Shown here in pieces: positions 14,929-23,797 of a stretch of 64,000 nt of DNA; the first letter of the stretch is position 1; each line of letters begins with the position of its first letter. Position numbers and translations under genes: made by a program. The notes beneath the pieces are model-generated. The model did not search any database. It was not told the DNA's origin and was given only the letters and a program-made list of their open reading frames with translations. This DNA is from Pseudomonas lijiangensis (lineage in GTDB: Bacteria > Pseudomonadota > Gammaproteobacteria > Pseudomonadales > Pseudomonadaceae), in the NCBI RefSeq assembly GCF_018968705.1, contig NZ_CP076668.1:4537001-4601000 (forward strand), written 5' to 3'.

Positions 14929-17286
14929 TCAATTAACCATCAGACTGGGTGGAGTCAGAGACGTGGCAATCCATGCCTCGAACGCGGGGGCGGTCAAAGG
15001 GCGACTGATGAGGTAACCCTGAGCCGTATCGCAGTGCCAACGCTCAAGCAAATCCAGACTGTGCTGATACTCGACACCCTCAGCGACCACCTTGAGCCCC
15101 AGGTTGTGGCTCATCTCGATGGTGGAACGCACGATCACGGCGTCCTCGCTGGTTTCATCCAGGTTACGAACAAAGGACTGGTCGATTTTCAACTCCTGTA
15201 CCGGCAATCGCTTGAGGTGCGCCAATGAAGAGTAGCCGGTGCCGAAGTCATCCACCGAAAGACTGATACCGCAATCGCGCAAACGATGGAGCACGATCAG
15301 GGCTTTTTCAGGCTCGCTCATCACGGCGCTTTCCGTGATCTCGAAAATCAGCTGCTCGGCCGGCACGCCATAGAGACTGAGCAATTCGACAACGTGCCCC
15401 ACCAGATCGCCGCTGAGCAGGTCGTCGGCAGAAATATTGACCGATAGCTGGATGAACAGACCGCGCTTGTTCCACTCGGCCAACTGACGCATGGCTTCTT
15501 CGATCACCCAGTTGGTCAGCAACTGGATACTGCCGGTACGCTCGGCCAGGACGATGAATTCGGCAGGCGAGACATTGCCAAACTGCGGATGGCTCCAGCG
15601 CAACAAGGCTTCAGCCTGACGCACATGGCCTTTGCTGATATCCAGCTTGGGCTGGTAATGCAGCATCAACTCGCCATTCTGTGCAGCCTTGCGCAGGTCA
15701 CGAATCAGGCTGATCTGGCGCTGGTGAGCGAGGTCCCGGCCATCTTCATAGATCTGCATGCGGCCCGGCAGGCTCGCCGCATCCTTACGGGCGATGGCCG
15801 CACGGCTGAGCAGTTCTTTGGGGGCATCGCCGTTTTCCGGGTAGGTAGTGATACCGATGCAGCAGTCCAGGGAAACGTCCTGGCTGTCCACACGATGGGG
15901 TTCGCTGAGGATGCGCTGCAGGGTATCGCCCATGGCCACTGCACCATCGCTGGTGGTGTGATCCAGCAACAAGAGGAACTCATCGGCCGCCAGACGGGCC
16001 ACGGTATCGCCGGAACCCAGGGCATCCTGCAATTGCTGCCCCACCTGGCGCAACAACTGCTCAACACCTTCGGCGCCACAGCTGTCGTTGATCGATGCCA
16101 TGTTCTCGATGCCCAGGTACATCAAGGCAACCGGGCGGTGCGCAGCAATCGCACTGCCCAGACGCTCCATGACCAGTGCACGGTTAGGCAGACCGGTTAC
16201 CGCATCGTGCAAGGCGTTGTGCGCCAATTGCCCTTCACGCACGGCAATACCCTGCTGCATGGTGTTGATGGAATCTGCGAGCATGCCCAGTTCGTCGCTG
16301 CGCTTCATCACCACCGGCGTTTCATAATCGCCGTCACCGATACGCTGTGCCGCCAGTGCCAGCTCACGCACCGGAGTGGATACGCTGCGGGCCAGCGCCA
16401 ACGTACCCAGCAAAGAGCCAAACAGCGCCGCCAGGGATATCCAGAAGATTCTTTCATCCAGTGGCGCAAAGGCCTGCAAGGCCTTGTCCAGCGGGCTTTG
16501 CAGCAAGGCAATCACTTGCCCGTCGCTGACCTGACCGGTGTTGGCCAGCATCAGTGACTGGCTGAGAAAGTTCTGATTCAACTGCTCGGTGACGCGCATC
16601 TGCCCCTCGGACAAACTACGCATCAACTCGACCATGCCGGGACGCAACGCCTCAGGCTGGGTACTGATCAACTCGCCAGGCTGGCCGTGCTCCACGGTCA
16701 GGAACGACACTTCAAGGCCACTGAGGGAACGCAGTTCCTGAGCGATATCGTTATCGATGGCAAAACCCATCACGACACGTCCGATGGGCAAGGGAGCCAG
16801 GACCGTACTTTCAACCAGCAAGTGCGGTATGCCGCCACCCGGGACGATCAGCACCGACTGTTTATTGCGCTTGGCATTGCGCAATGCCTGGTCATAAACG
16901 AACTTCGAGCCTTCCGGCACATTGGCTTCGGTACTGGAAATCACCGTACCGTCCATGCCCAGCAGAAACATGTCGCTGGCATTGATCCGACCGCCATGGT
17001 TCAACAGCACCGAGCGGATGGTCGATGAGTCCTCGCTGGCTACCGCATCGCGAAAGCCGAAATCGGCAGAGAGCAATTGCACCGTATCGCGCAAGCGCTT
17101 GCCACGCAGCTCGATCAGGCGTTCAAAAACCCGACTGCCCACTTCCAGTTGCGCCTGGGCCTGAGTACGAACCGCATCGCCCGTCGCGATCTTGACGGCA
17201 AAGTACACCGCGCTGACCACGATAAGCAGCATAGCGATCAATACGCAGGCAATGCGCGCCTGAAAGCTGTTACGAAGATTCATCAA
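14929..17286 (-). CDS. Membrane c-di-GMP phosphodiesterase with degenerate GGDEF and intact EAL
   Basis: A 785-residue inner-membrane signalling protein. Two membrane segments (about residues 11-29 and 284-302) flank a periplasmic sensor domain of double-CACHE type; a HAMP segment, a GGDEF-like domain and a C-terminal EAL domain follow. The GGDEF signature reads AADEF, so cyclase activity is unlikely. The EAL domain keeps EALLRW, the DDFGTGYSSL motif and KIDQSFV, so c-di-GMP hydrolysis is likely. The start overlaps the cupredoxin-like gene stop by four bases. With a periplasmic cupredoxin-like protein and a globin lipoprotein in the operon, the sensor input may be redox, copper or a gaseous ligand; that is inference. 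Confidence 0.85.
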   Translation of the reverse strand: MMNLRNSFQARIACVLIAMLLIVVSAVYFAVKIATGDAVRTQAQAQLEVGSRVFERLIELRGKRLRDTVQLLSADFGFRDAVASEDSSTIRSVLLNHGGRINASDMFLLGMDGTVISSTEANVPEGSKFVYDQALRNAKRNKQSVLIVPGGGIPHLLVESTVLAPLPIGRVVMGFAIDNDIAQELRSLSGLEVSFLTVEHGQPGELISTQPEALRPGMVELMRSLSEGQMRVTEQLNQNFLSQSLMLANTGQVSDGQVIALLQSPLDKALQAFAPLDERIFWISLAALFGSLLGTLALARSVSTPVRELALAAQRIGDGDYETPVVMKRSDELGMLADSINTMQQGIAVREGQLAHNALHDAVTGLPNRALVMERLGSAIAAHRPVALMYLGIENMASINDSCGAEGVEQLLRQVGQQLQDALGSGDTVARLAADEFLLLLDHTTSDGAVAMGDTLQRILSEPHRVDSQDVSLDCCIGITTYPENGDAPKELLSRAAIARKDAASLPGRMQIYEDGRDLAHQRQISLIRDLRKAAQNGELMLHYQPKLDISKGHVRQAEALLRWSHPQFGNVSPAEFIVLAERTGSIQLLTNWVIEEAMRQLAEWNKRGLFIQLSVNISADDLLSGDLVGHVVELLSLYGVPAEQLIFEITESAVMSEPEKALIVLHRLRDCGISLSVDDFGTGYSSLAHLKRLPVQELKIDQSFVRNLDETSEDAVIVRSTIEMSHNLGLKVVAEGVEYQHSLDLLERWHCDTAQGYLISRPLTAPAFEAWIATSLTPPSLMVN

Positions 17287-17954
17287 TGAGCAGCCTTGTG
17301 GAAAGCTTCGCCAAACGCTCCCGGAGCAGGCTTGGCAGGTTTGTCTTCATCCTTGACCTCGACATCAAGGTTGAAGCGCTGGGTCAGGCCCGACGCTGGA
17401 ATATCGAACTCGCCCCCCGCAACCGGCTGCATGTCTTCAGCCTGGGGATGCCAGAGCGTTGCCACGTAATGGCCGGCAGGTAACTGATCAAGCTTGAGGG
17501 TTCCATTGCTGTCGGTCACCCCGAACCATGGCTCGTCGGTGACATAGATGTAGCCGACCATCCAGTCATGGATGTTGCAGCCAAGCACCACGACACCCGC
17601 CTTGTCGAACAGCAACGGCTCGGAAGGCGTGCCTTCGTAGAGGCGCAGTTCGAAACGTTTTGCCGGGGAGAAGGAATAAACCTGGTGACGAATGTTGTCA
17701 CTGTTGGGAAATTTGACTTGCGCGCCGGTGTGCACAGCCAGCACATGAGGCGAAAACTCCTGGTCGCGCTGGTCCATTTCGGCCTTGCCACTGCTGACAG
17801 CACCTGCGGCAGGTCCTTTGAGCGTAATGACCGCATCGGCAAGCGGTTTGCCTTGCTTGTCGAATACCTGGGCAGTCAATGCCGCAGCCGACGCCTGTGC
17901 AGCGCACAACGTCAAAAGGCCAGCCAGGACAACGGAGGAAAATACTCTGGTCAT
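17283..17954 (-). CDS. Cupredoxin-like periplasmic protein (annotated 'methylamine utilization protein')
   Basis: A 223-residue exported protein: signal peptide MTRVFSSVVLAGLLTLCAAQ ending at ASA, then a plastocyanin-type fold. HQVYSFSPAKRF and LGCNIHDWMVGYIYVTD contain the His, Cys, His and Met of a type 1 copper site in the usual order, so copper binding is likely. A C-terminal beta-sandwich (carboxypeptidase-regulatory-like) follows. The family is often labelled methylamine utilization protein, but no methylamine dehydrogenase genes are nearby. I chose the ATG at 17954 because the signal peptide begins there; an upstream ATG at 18008 adds 18 unlikely residues. It is the first gene of the four-gene operon. 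Confidence 0.8.
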   Translation of the reverse strand: MTRVFSSVVLAGLLTLCAAQASAAALTAQVFDKQGKPLADAVITLKGPAAGAVSSGKAEMDQRDQEFSPHVLAVHTGAQVKFPNSDNIRHQVYSFSPAKRFELRLYEGTPSEPLLFDKAGVVVLGCNIHDWMVGYIYVTDEPWFGVTDSNGTLKLDQLPAGHYVATLWHPQAEDMQPVAGGEFDIPASGLTQRFNLDVEVKDEDKPAKPAPGAFGEAFHKAAH

Positions 17955-18155
17955 ACTCGATTCAATCCAAAACGGCAGTACTGATAACAAGAACGCCAGC
18001 CTTGGCATGGTTTTGCATGCAGATGAACTGTCGACCCATTAAGAGCACGCAACATCAGGCATTTGCCATCCAGCAAGCAGCCCCTGAAAAACACAGGCCA
18101 ATACCCTGCATTTCATTAGCTGATTGCCTCCTACTCACGCTATCGACCGCCCCCA

Positions 18156-18183
18156 TTGAAACCTGAGGGCACTTGCCCCATCT
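18156..18183 (+). promoter_or_regulatory. Heat-shock (sigma-32)-type promoter of the Lon gene
   Basis: TTGAAA (18156-18161) and CCCATCT (18177-18183) are separated by 15 bases, close to the RpoH consensus (CTTGAAA, 13-17 bases, CCCATnT). The element ends 30 bases before the start of the Lon gene. Confidence 0.65.
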
Positions 18184-18213
18184 AAGCATCATGTTCAATT
18201 TCGCAGGTGCCCT

Positions 18214-20631
18214 ATGAGTGACCAGCAGAAAGACTCGCAAGATTTGCCTGATGGCTCAGCCGAACACACGATTCATCTGAACTCCGATAGCACCTCTCTT
18301 GCCCTTCCGGGCCAGAACCTGCCGGACAAGGTCTACATCATTCCGATCCACAACCGCCCTTTCTTTCCGGCACAGGTTCTGCCTGTGATCGTCAATGAAG
18401 AGCCGTGGGCCGAAACCCTGGAGCTGGTCAGCAAGTCCGAACATCACTCGCTTGCGCTGTTTTTCATGGACACTCCTCAGGAAGATCCTCGCCACTTCAA
18501 TACCAAGGCGCTTCCCGAGTATGGCACTTTGGTCAAAGTTCACCATGCCAGCCGCGAAAATGGTCGATTACAGTTCGTGGCCCAGGGCTTGAGCCGCGTT
18601 CGTATCCGCACCTGGCTCAAGCACCATCGCCCGCCTTATCTGGTGGAAATCGAATACCCGCAGCAGCCCAACGAGCCGACCGACGAGGTCAAGGCCTACG
18701 GCATGGCCCTGATCAACGCGATCAAGGAACTACTGCCGCTCAATCCGCTTTACAGCGAAGAACTGAAGAACTACCTCAACCGCTTCAGCCCCAACGATCC
18801 CTCGCCCCTCACCGACTTCGCCGCCGCCCTGACCTCCGCCACTGGCGTCGAGCTGCAGGAAGTGCTCGATTGCGTCCCCATGCTCAAGCGCATGGAGAAA
18901 GTCCTGCCGATGCTGCGCAAGGAAGTCGAAGTCGCACGCCTGCAAAAAGAGATCTCCGCCGAGGTCAATCGCAAGATCGGCGAACATCAGCGCCAGTTCT
19001 TCCTGAAAGAACAACTCAAGGTCATCCAGCAGGAACTGGGCCTGAGCAAGGACGATCGCAGCGCCGATATCGAACAGTTCGAGCAGCGCCTGGAAGGCAA
19101 GACCCTGCCGCCTCAGGCCCGCAAGAAAATCGATGAGGAAATCGGCAAGCTCAAGGTCCTGGAAACCGGCTCTCCCGAATACGCCGTGACCCGCAACTAT
19201 CTGGACTGGGCCAGCTCTCTGCCCTGGGGTGTCTACGGCGAAGACAAGCTGGACCTCAAGCACGCCCGCAAGGTGCTCGACCAGCACCATGCCGGACTCG
19301 ACGATATCAAGGCGCGTATTCTCGAATTCCTCGCCGTGGGAGCCTATAAAGGCGAAATCAGCGGCTCGATTGTCCTTCTGGTCGGCCCGCCGGGCGTGGG
19401 TAAAACCAGCGTCGGACGTTCGATTGCCGAATCCCTTGGCCGCCCTTTCTATCGTCTGAGCGTAGGCGGCATGCGCGACGAGGCCGAAATCAAGGGCCAC
19501 CGTCGCACCTACATCGGCGCCCAACCGGGCAAGCTGGTGCAGGCGCTCAAGGACGTGGAAGTCATGAACCCGGTCATCATGCTCGATGAAATCGACAAGA
19601 TGGGCCAGAGCTACCAGGGCGACCCGGCTTCCGCGCTGCTGGAAACCCTGGACCCGGAACAGAACGTCGAATTCCTCGACCACTACCTGGATCTGCGCCT
19701 GGACCTGTCCAAGGTGCTGTTCGTCTGCACCGCCAACACACTGGACTCGATTCCGGGCCCGCTGCTGGACCGCATGGAAGTGATCCGCCTGTCCGGCTAC
19801 ATCACCGAAGAAAAACTCGCCATTGCCAAGCGCCACCTGTGGCCCAAGCAACTGGACAAGGCCGGTGTCACCAAGAACAAACTGTCGATCAGCGACAGCG
19901 CCCTGCGCGCAGTCATCGAAGGCTATGCCCGCGAAGCCGGTGTGAGACAACTGGAGAAGCAACTGGGCAAGCTGGTGCGCAAGGCGGTGGTCAAGCTACT
20001 CGACGAACCCGACTCGGTCATCAAGATCGGCAACAAGGATCTGGAGGCGTCACTGGGCATGCCGGTGTTCCGCAGCGAACAGGTACTGTCCGGCACCGGC
20101 GTGATTACAGGCCTGGCCTGGACCAGTATGGGCGGCGCCACCCTGCCTATCGAAGCGACACGCATCCACACCCTGAACCGCGGCTTCAAGCTGACCGGGC
20201 AACTGGGCGACGTGATGAAAGAATCTGCAGAAATAGCCTACAGCTACGTCAGTTCCAACCTGAAAAGCTTCGGCGGCGATGCGAAGTTCTTCGACGAGGC
20301 CTTTGTCCATCTCCACGTTCCGGAAGGCGCAACGCCCAAGGACGGCCCGAGTGCCGGCGTGACCATGGCCAGCGCCCTGCTGTCTCTGGCGCGCAATCAG
20401 CCGCCGAAGAAAGGCGTGGCCATGACCGGCGAGCTGACCCTGACCGGGCATGTCCTGCCGATTGGTGGTGTGCGAGAAAAGGTCATTGCGGCACGGCGCC
20501 AGAAGATCAACGAGCTGATCCTGCCGGAACCCAATCGTGGAAACTTCGAGGAGCTGCCCGATTACCTGAAGGAAGGGTTGACCGTTCACTTCGCCAAGCG
20601 CTTTGCGGATGTGGCGAAAGTGTTGTTCTGA
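18214..20631 (+). CDS. lon: ATP-dependent Lon-type protease (second Lon; AsrA/PA0779-like)
   Basis: An 805-residue AAA+ serine protease that unfolds and degrades damaged or regulatory proteins in the cytoplasm. The N-terminal LAN domain is followed by the ATPase domain (Walker A GPPGVGKTS from residue 391, Walker B IMLDEIDKM near 455) and the protease domain with the Ser713-Lys756 dyad (GPSAGVT and REKVI); the 43-residue spacing equals that of E. coli Lon. Its position beside a chagasin gene and a ZnuD-like gene matches PAO1 PA0779 (asrA), a Lon paralogue induced by heat and aminoglycosides, rather than the clpX-linked lon. A heat-shock-type promoter lies just upstream. Confidence 0.92.
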   Translation: MSDQQKDSQDLPDGSAEHTIHLNSDSTSLALPGQNLPDKVYIIPIHNRPFFPAQVLPVIVNEEPWAETLELVSKSEHHSLALFFMDTPQEDPRHFNTKALPEYGTLVKVHHASRENGRLQFVAQGLSRVRIRTWLKHHRPPYLVEIEYPQQPNEPTDEVKAYGMALINAIKELLPLNPLYSEELKNYLNRFSPNDPSPLTDFAAALTSATGVELQEVLDCVPMLKRMEKVLPMLRKEVEVARLQKEISAEVNRKIGEHQRQFFLKEQLKVIQQELGLSKDDRSADIEQFEQRLEGKTLPPQARKKIDEEIGKLKVLETGSPEYAVTRNYLDWASSLPWGVYGEDKLDLKHARKVLDQHHAGLDDIKARILEFLAVGAYKGEISGSIVLLVGPPGVGKTSVGRSIAESLGRPFYRLSVGGMRDEAEIKGHRRTYIGAQPGKLVQALKDVEVMNPVIMLDEIDKMGQSYQGDPASALLETLDPEQNVEFLDHYLDLRLDLSKVLFVCTANTLDSIPGPLLDRMEVIRLSGYITEEKLAIAKRHLWPKQLDKAGVTKNKLSISDSALRAVIEGYAREAGVRQLEKQLGKLVRKAVVKLLDEPDSVIKIGNKDLEASLGMPVFRSEQVLSGTGVITGLAWTSMGGATLPIEATRIHTLNRGFKLTGQLGDVMKESAEIAYSYVSSNLKSFGGDAKFFDEAFVHLHVPEGATPKDGPSAGVTMASALLSLARNQPPKKGVAMTGELTLTGHVLPIGGVREKVIAARRQKINELILPEPNRGNFEELPDYLKEGLTVHFAKRFADVAKVLF

Positions 20632-20639
20632 AGATGTGC

Positions 20640-20669
20640 CTTCGTGAAGGGTTCGCACCCTTCACGAAG
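20640..20669. terminator. Bidirectional stem-loop between lon and wbpM-like gene
   Basis: CTTCGTGAAGGGT pairs perfectly over 13 bp with ACCCTTCACGAAG around a TCGC tetraloop. It sits eight bases after the Lon stop and 11 before the stop of the convergent gene. A strong stem without a long U-tract, it probably blocks read-through both ways. Confidence 0.75.
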
Positions 20670-20680
20670 CTCAACCCGCG

Positions 20681-22678
20681 CTATTGATTGGCGCGTTGTT
20701 CAATATGCTTCCAGTCGACAATCTCGCCCTCTGGCGTATAACCGGCGACCAGTTCGCCGAGCATTTGCCTGACGCGTGGATAGTCGTCCGAGGACACCGC
20801 ATCCAGCAGCAACGCCAGCTTGTCCTTGAGAACTTCCCATGGCAGGAAGTCTTCGTCAGCACTCATGATCATGGGGTGACGGGTTGGCACTACGTTATCG
20901 CCGATCAACAGCTCCTCGTAGAGCTTTTCCCCTGGACGCAGGCCGGTGAACTCGATGGCGATATCGCCATGGGGATTGCGTTCGGAACGCATGCTCAGAC
21001 CTGACAGATTGATCATGCGCTCGGCCAGCTCGACGATCTTGACCGGTGCGCCCATATCAAGCACGAAGACATCGCCGCCCTGCCCCATGGAGCCTGCCTG
21101 AATCACCAGTTGAGCCGCCTCCGGGATGGTCATGAAGTAACGGGTGATATTCGGGTGTGTCACCGTCAGCGGGCCACCGCTCTTGATCTGCTTGTGGAAC
21201 AGCGGAATCACCGAGCCGGAAGACCCCAGCACATTGCCGAAGCGCACCATCGTAAAGCGTGTCTTGTTGACGTGGGCAACCTTGTTGCTGCCACTGAACA
21301 GGACCGGCGCGACCTCGCGACTGAGCGCCTGCAGGATCATTTCCGCGAGTCGCTTGGTACTGCCCATGACGTTGGTGGGACGAACCGCCTTGTCAGTGGA
21401 GATCAATACGAAATTGGCCACACCAACCTGAACCGCAGCCTGGGCGGTATGCAAGGTTCCCATGACATTGTTCAGCACACCTTCGGCACTGTTGTGCTCG
21501 ACGATCGGCACATGCTTGTAGGCCGCAGCGTGATAGACCGTCTCGACCTTCCAGGTCCGCATCAGATCGACCATTTTCTCGAAGTAGCGCACCGACCCGA
21601 GAATCGGCAGGACTTCAACCTCAAGAGCTTCTTGCCGAACCTGCTTCTCCAGCTCGCCGAAAATGCTGTAGAGGTTGAACTCGCTGTGCTCGACCAGCAG
21701 CAGCCGGGAAGGCTTGAGCATCAGGATCTGACGGCACAGCTCGGAGCCGATCGAACCACCAGCACCGGTGACCATCACGACCTTGCCGGTAATACAGTGC
21801 TCCAGCAGGTCTTCCTGAGCCGATACCGAATCGCGCCCCAGCAAGTCGGCGATGCCCACTTCCTGAATGTCATCGACCTTGACCCTGCCGCTGGCCAGAT
21901 CCATGAAGCCGGGAACACTGCGCACATGCAGCGGATAGCCTTCCAGGTACTCGAGAATCTCGCGACGACGCGCACGGGTCGCTGACGGAATGGCCAGCAG
22001 AATCTCCTGGGCACCGGTGGCATCGATCATTTGCTGAATATGCCGGGGTTTGTAAACCACCAGCCCGGCGATGGTGCGCTTGGTCACGCTGCTGTCGTCA
22101 TCGATGAACGCCACCGGGCGCATCATGCGACCCAGACGCAAGGCTGCGACCAGTTGATTGCCCGCAGCGCCAGCACCGTAGATGGCGACTTTGGGCAACC
22201 CGTTGTCCCGTGAAGTAAAGGGTACATGCTGGGAAGCCATGAACCAGTCACCCAGAAAGTACTGGCGCATGATCAGGCGCAAGCCGCCGATCATGATCAG
22301 GCTCAACCACCAGTAATTGAAAATGACCGAACGCGGGACCACCACTTCATGGTCGCCATACCAATACACCACAAGCGACACCAGCAACGCCGACAGACTG
22401 ACGGCTTTGACGATGGTGATCAGCGCATCGTTACCGAAAAAGCGCATGACGGCGCGGTACATGCCAAAGCGGATGAAAATGGGGATGGTCAGCACCGGCG
22501 CTGCGGCGAACAACCAGAGATGATCGAAGAGGGAGGTGAAGGTCGCGTCAAACCCCAGCCGCACGACAAAAGCGAGCAGCAAGGCGCCCCAGACCAGCAC
22601 AATGTCGGCACCGACCTGCACGATTCGCTTGTTCTTGCGCGAAAGACCCAGCATTCGCGAGCGTAATTTCATCATCAT
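20681..22678 (-). CDS. wbpM: WbpM-like UDP-GlcNAc 4,6-dehydratase (inner membrane)
   Basis: A 665-residue polysaccharide biosynthesis protein. Four N-terminal membrane segments (to about residue 140) are followed by a CoA-binding-like Rossmann domain and a C-terminal extended SDR domain (TGAGGSIGSELCRQI). The catalytic motif reads STDKAVRPTNVMGSTKRLAE, with Met in place of the usual Tyr of YxxxK, exactly the feature known for WbpM-type C4,C6-dehydratases. It forms the 4-keto-6-deoxy intermediate used for QuiNAc/FucNAc in B-band O antigen. Three consecutive ATG codons follow a GGAGG site; I used 22678. It is the last gene of a six-gene cluster, and the wbpL-type gene usually found before it is absent. 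Confidence 0.9.
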   Translation of the reverse strand: MMMKLRSRMLGLSRKNKRIVQVGADIVLVWGALLLAFVVRLGFDATFTSLFDHLWLFAAAPVLTIPIFIRFGMYRAVMRFFGNDALITIVKAVSLSALLVSLVVYWYGDHEVVVPRSVIFNYWWLSLIMIGGLRLIMRQYFLGDWFMASQHVPFTSRDNGLPKVAIYGAGAAGNQLVAALRLGRMMRPVAFIDDDSSVTKRTIAGLVVYKPRHIQQMIDATGAQEILLAIPSATRARRREILEYLEGYPLHVRSVPGFMDLASGRVKVDDIQEVGIADLLGRDSVSAQEDLLEHCITGKVVMVTGAGGSIGSELCRQILMLKPSRLLLVEHSEFNLYSIFGELEKQVRQEALEVEVLPILGSVRYFEKMVDLMRTWKVETVYHAAAYKHVPIVEHNSAEGVLNNVMGTLHTAQAAVQVGVANFVLISTDKAVRPTNVMGSTKRLAEMILQALSREVAPVLFSGSNKVAHVNKTRFTMVRFGNVLGSSGSVIPLFHKQIKSGGPLTVTHPNITRYFMTIPEAAQLVIQAGSMGQGGDVFVLDMGAPVKIVELAERMINLSGLSMRSERNPHGDIAIEFTGLRPGEKLYEELLIGDNVVPTRHPMIMSADEDFLPWEVLKDKLALLLDAVSSDDYPRVRQMLGELVAGYTPEGEIVDWKHIEQRANQ

Positions 22679-22828
22679 CCCTCTACCTCCACCTGACTCC
22701 ATGTCGCAATGTGCGGACTTCATGGTGTGCGGCGTCGTTGAAAACCATTTATCGCAATTTGGCTACAAGGCGCTTTGCCTGCTACCGCACTGAATTTGAA
22801 TACCACTCCCCGAAAAACCGGTGCGGGG

Positions 22829-23797
22829 CTATTTGCCTTGATGTTCCTGATAGTGACGGGCGACCGCCGACAAGGCCTGATCCACGCTTGCCACAGGCGT
22901 CCAACCCAGTAACGAGCGCGTTTTCTCGATATCGACCTGCAAGAAACCACAAAGACGCTGGGACAATGCCCGTTTGCCCAGCGATCTGGCTGCCAGCACG
23001 AGCAAGGCAGACGGTATGGGCAGCAGACGCGCCGACTTGCCGAGTGCACTGGCCATACGTTTTAGCAGCATGGTCGTCGACAGGTCCTCGCCATCGCTGA
23101 CCAGAAATGTCTGGTTGGCAGCGGCCGGATGCGACGTGCAGGTAACGATCAGATCGACCAGATTGTCGAGGGCGACCAGGCTGCGTCGATTGTCGATGGC
23201 TCCGAAAGGCAGCGGAACGCCTTTGTCCAGCCAGCGCATCATCGACAGGAAGTTGGCCTTCACTCCAGGCCCGTAGACCAGCACCGGCCGGATGATCACC
23301 ACCTCCAGCCCCGTCTGCTCGGCCAGAGCCCGCAATCCCTGCTCGGCTTCCATCTTGGAGATCCCGTACGGATCGATCGGAGCAGGCGTATCGTCAGCCC
23401 GGTAAGGCTGGCCGGGCAAGGTGCCCTCACCGTTGACCTTGATGGAGCTGATGAAGACAAAACGGCGTACGCCAGCCTCTGCTGCCTGACGCGCAAGATT
23501 CAATGTCCCTTCGACATTGACCTTGCGAAATGCTGCCAGCGGATCGGCTTCGGTGTCGTTCATGACGTGCACGCGGGCTGCAGCATGGATCACCACCTGC
23601 ACGTCCCGGAGACTGTCCTGCCACTGCGTCTGTCCATCCAGGCTGGAAACCTGGCAAAGCGTGGCTCGGGGATCGATTTGTGCCGAAGAGTCGCGTACGG
23701 CGGCAGTCACTTTATCGCCTCGCGTGAGCAGACTGGCGAGCAGTGCCTTACCGACAAAACCGGTTGCACCTGTCAGTAACACAGAAGAGGAACTCAT
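22829..23797 (-). CDS. WbpV/WbjF-like NAD-dependent sugar-nucleotide epimerase/reductase
   Basis: A 322-residue extended short-chain dehydrogenase: glycine-rich NAD site LLTGATGFVGKALL at the N-terminus and a catalytic triad with SSIKVNGE and YGISK (YxxxK). By family it resembles WbpV of P. aeruginosa serotype O6 and WbjF of O11, which reduce the C4 keto group left by WbpM to give UDP-QuiNAc or UDP-FucNAc. The ATG overlaps the stop of the glycosyltransferase gene by four bases. The exact epimer produced cannot be decided from sequence; a UDP-galactose-4-epimerase-type activity is the main alternative. Confidence 0.8.
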   Translation of the reverse strand: MSSSSVLLTGATGFVGKALLASLLTRGDKVTAAVRDSSAQIDPRATLCQVSSLDGQTQWQDSLRDVQVVIHAAARVHVMNDTEADPLAAFRKVNVEGTLNLARQAAEAGVRRFVFISSIKVNGEGTLPGQPYRADDTPAPIDPYGISKMEAEQGLRALAEQTGLEVVIIRPVLVYGPGVKANFLSMMRWLDKGVPLPFGAIDNRRSLVALDNLVDLIVTCTSHPAAANQTFLVSDGEDLSTTMLLKRMASALGKSARLLPIPSALLVLAARSLGKRALSQRLCGFLQVDIEKTRSLLGWTPVASVDQALSAVARHYQEHQGK

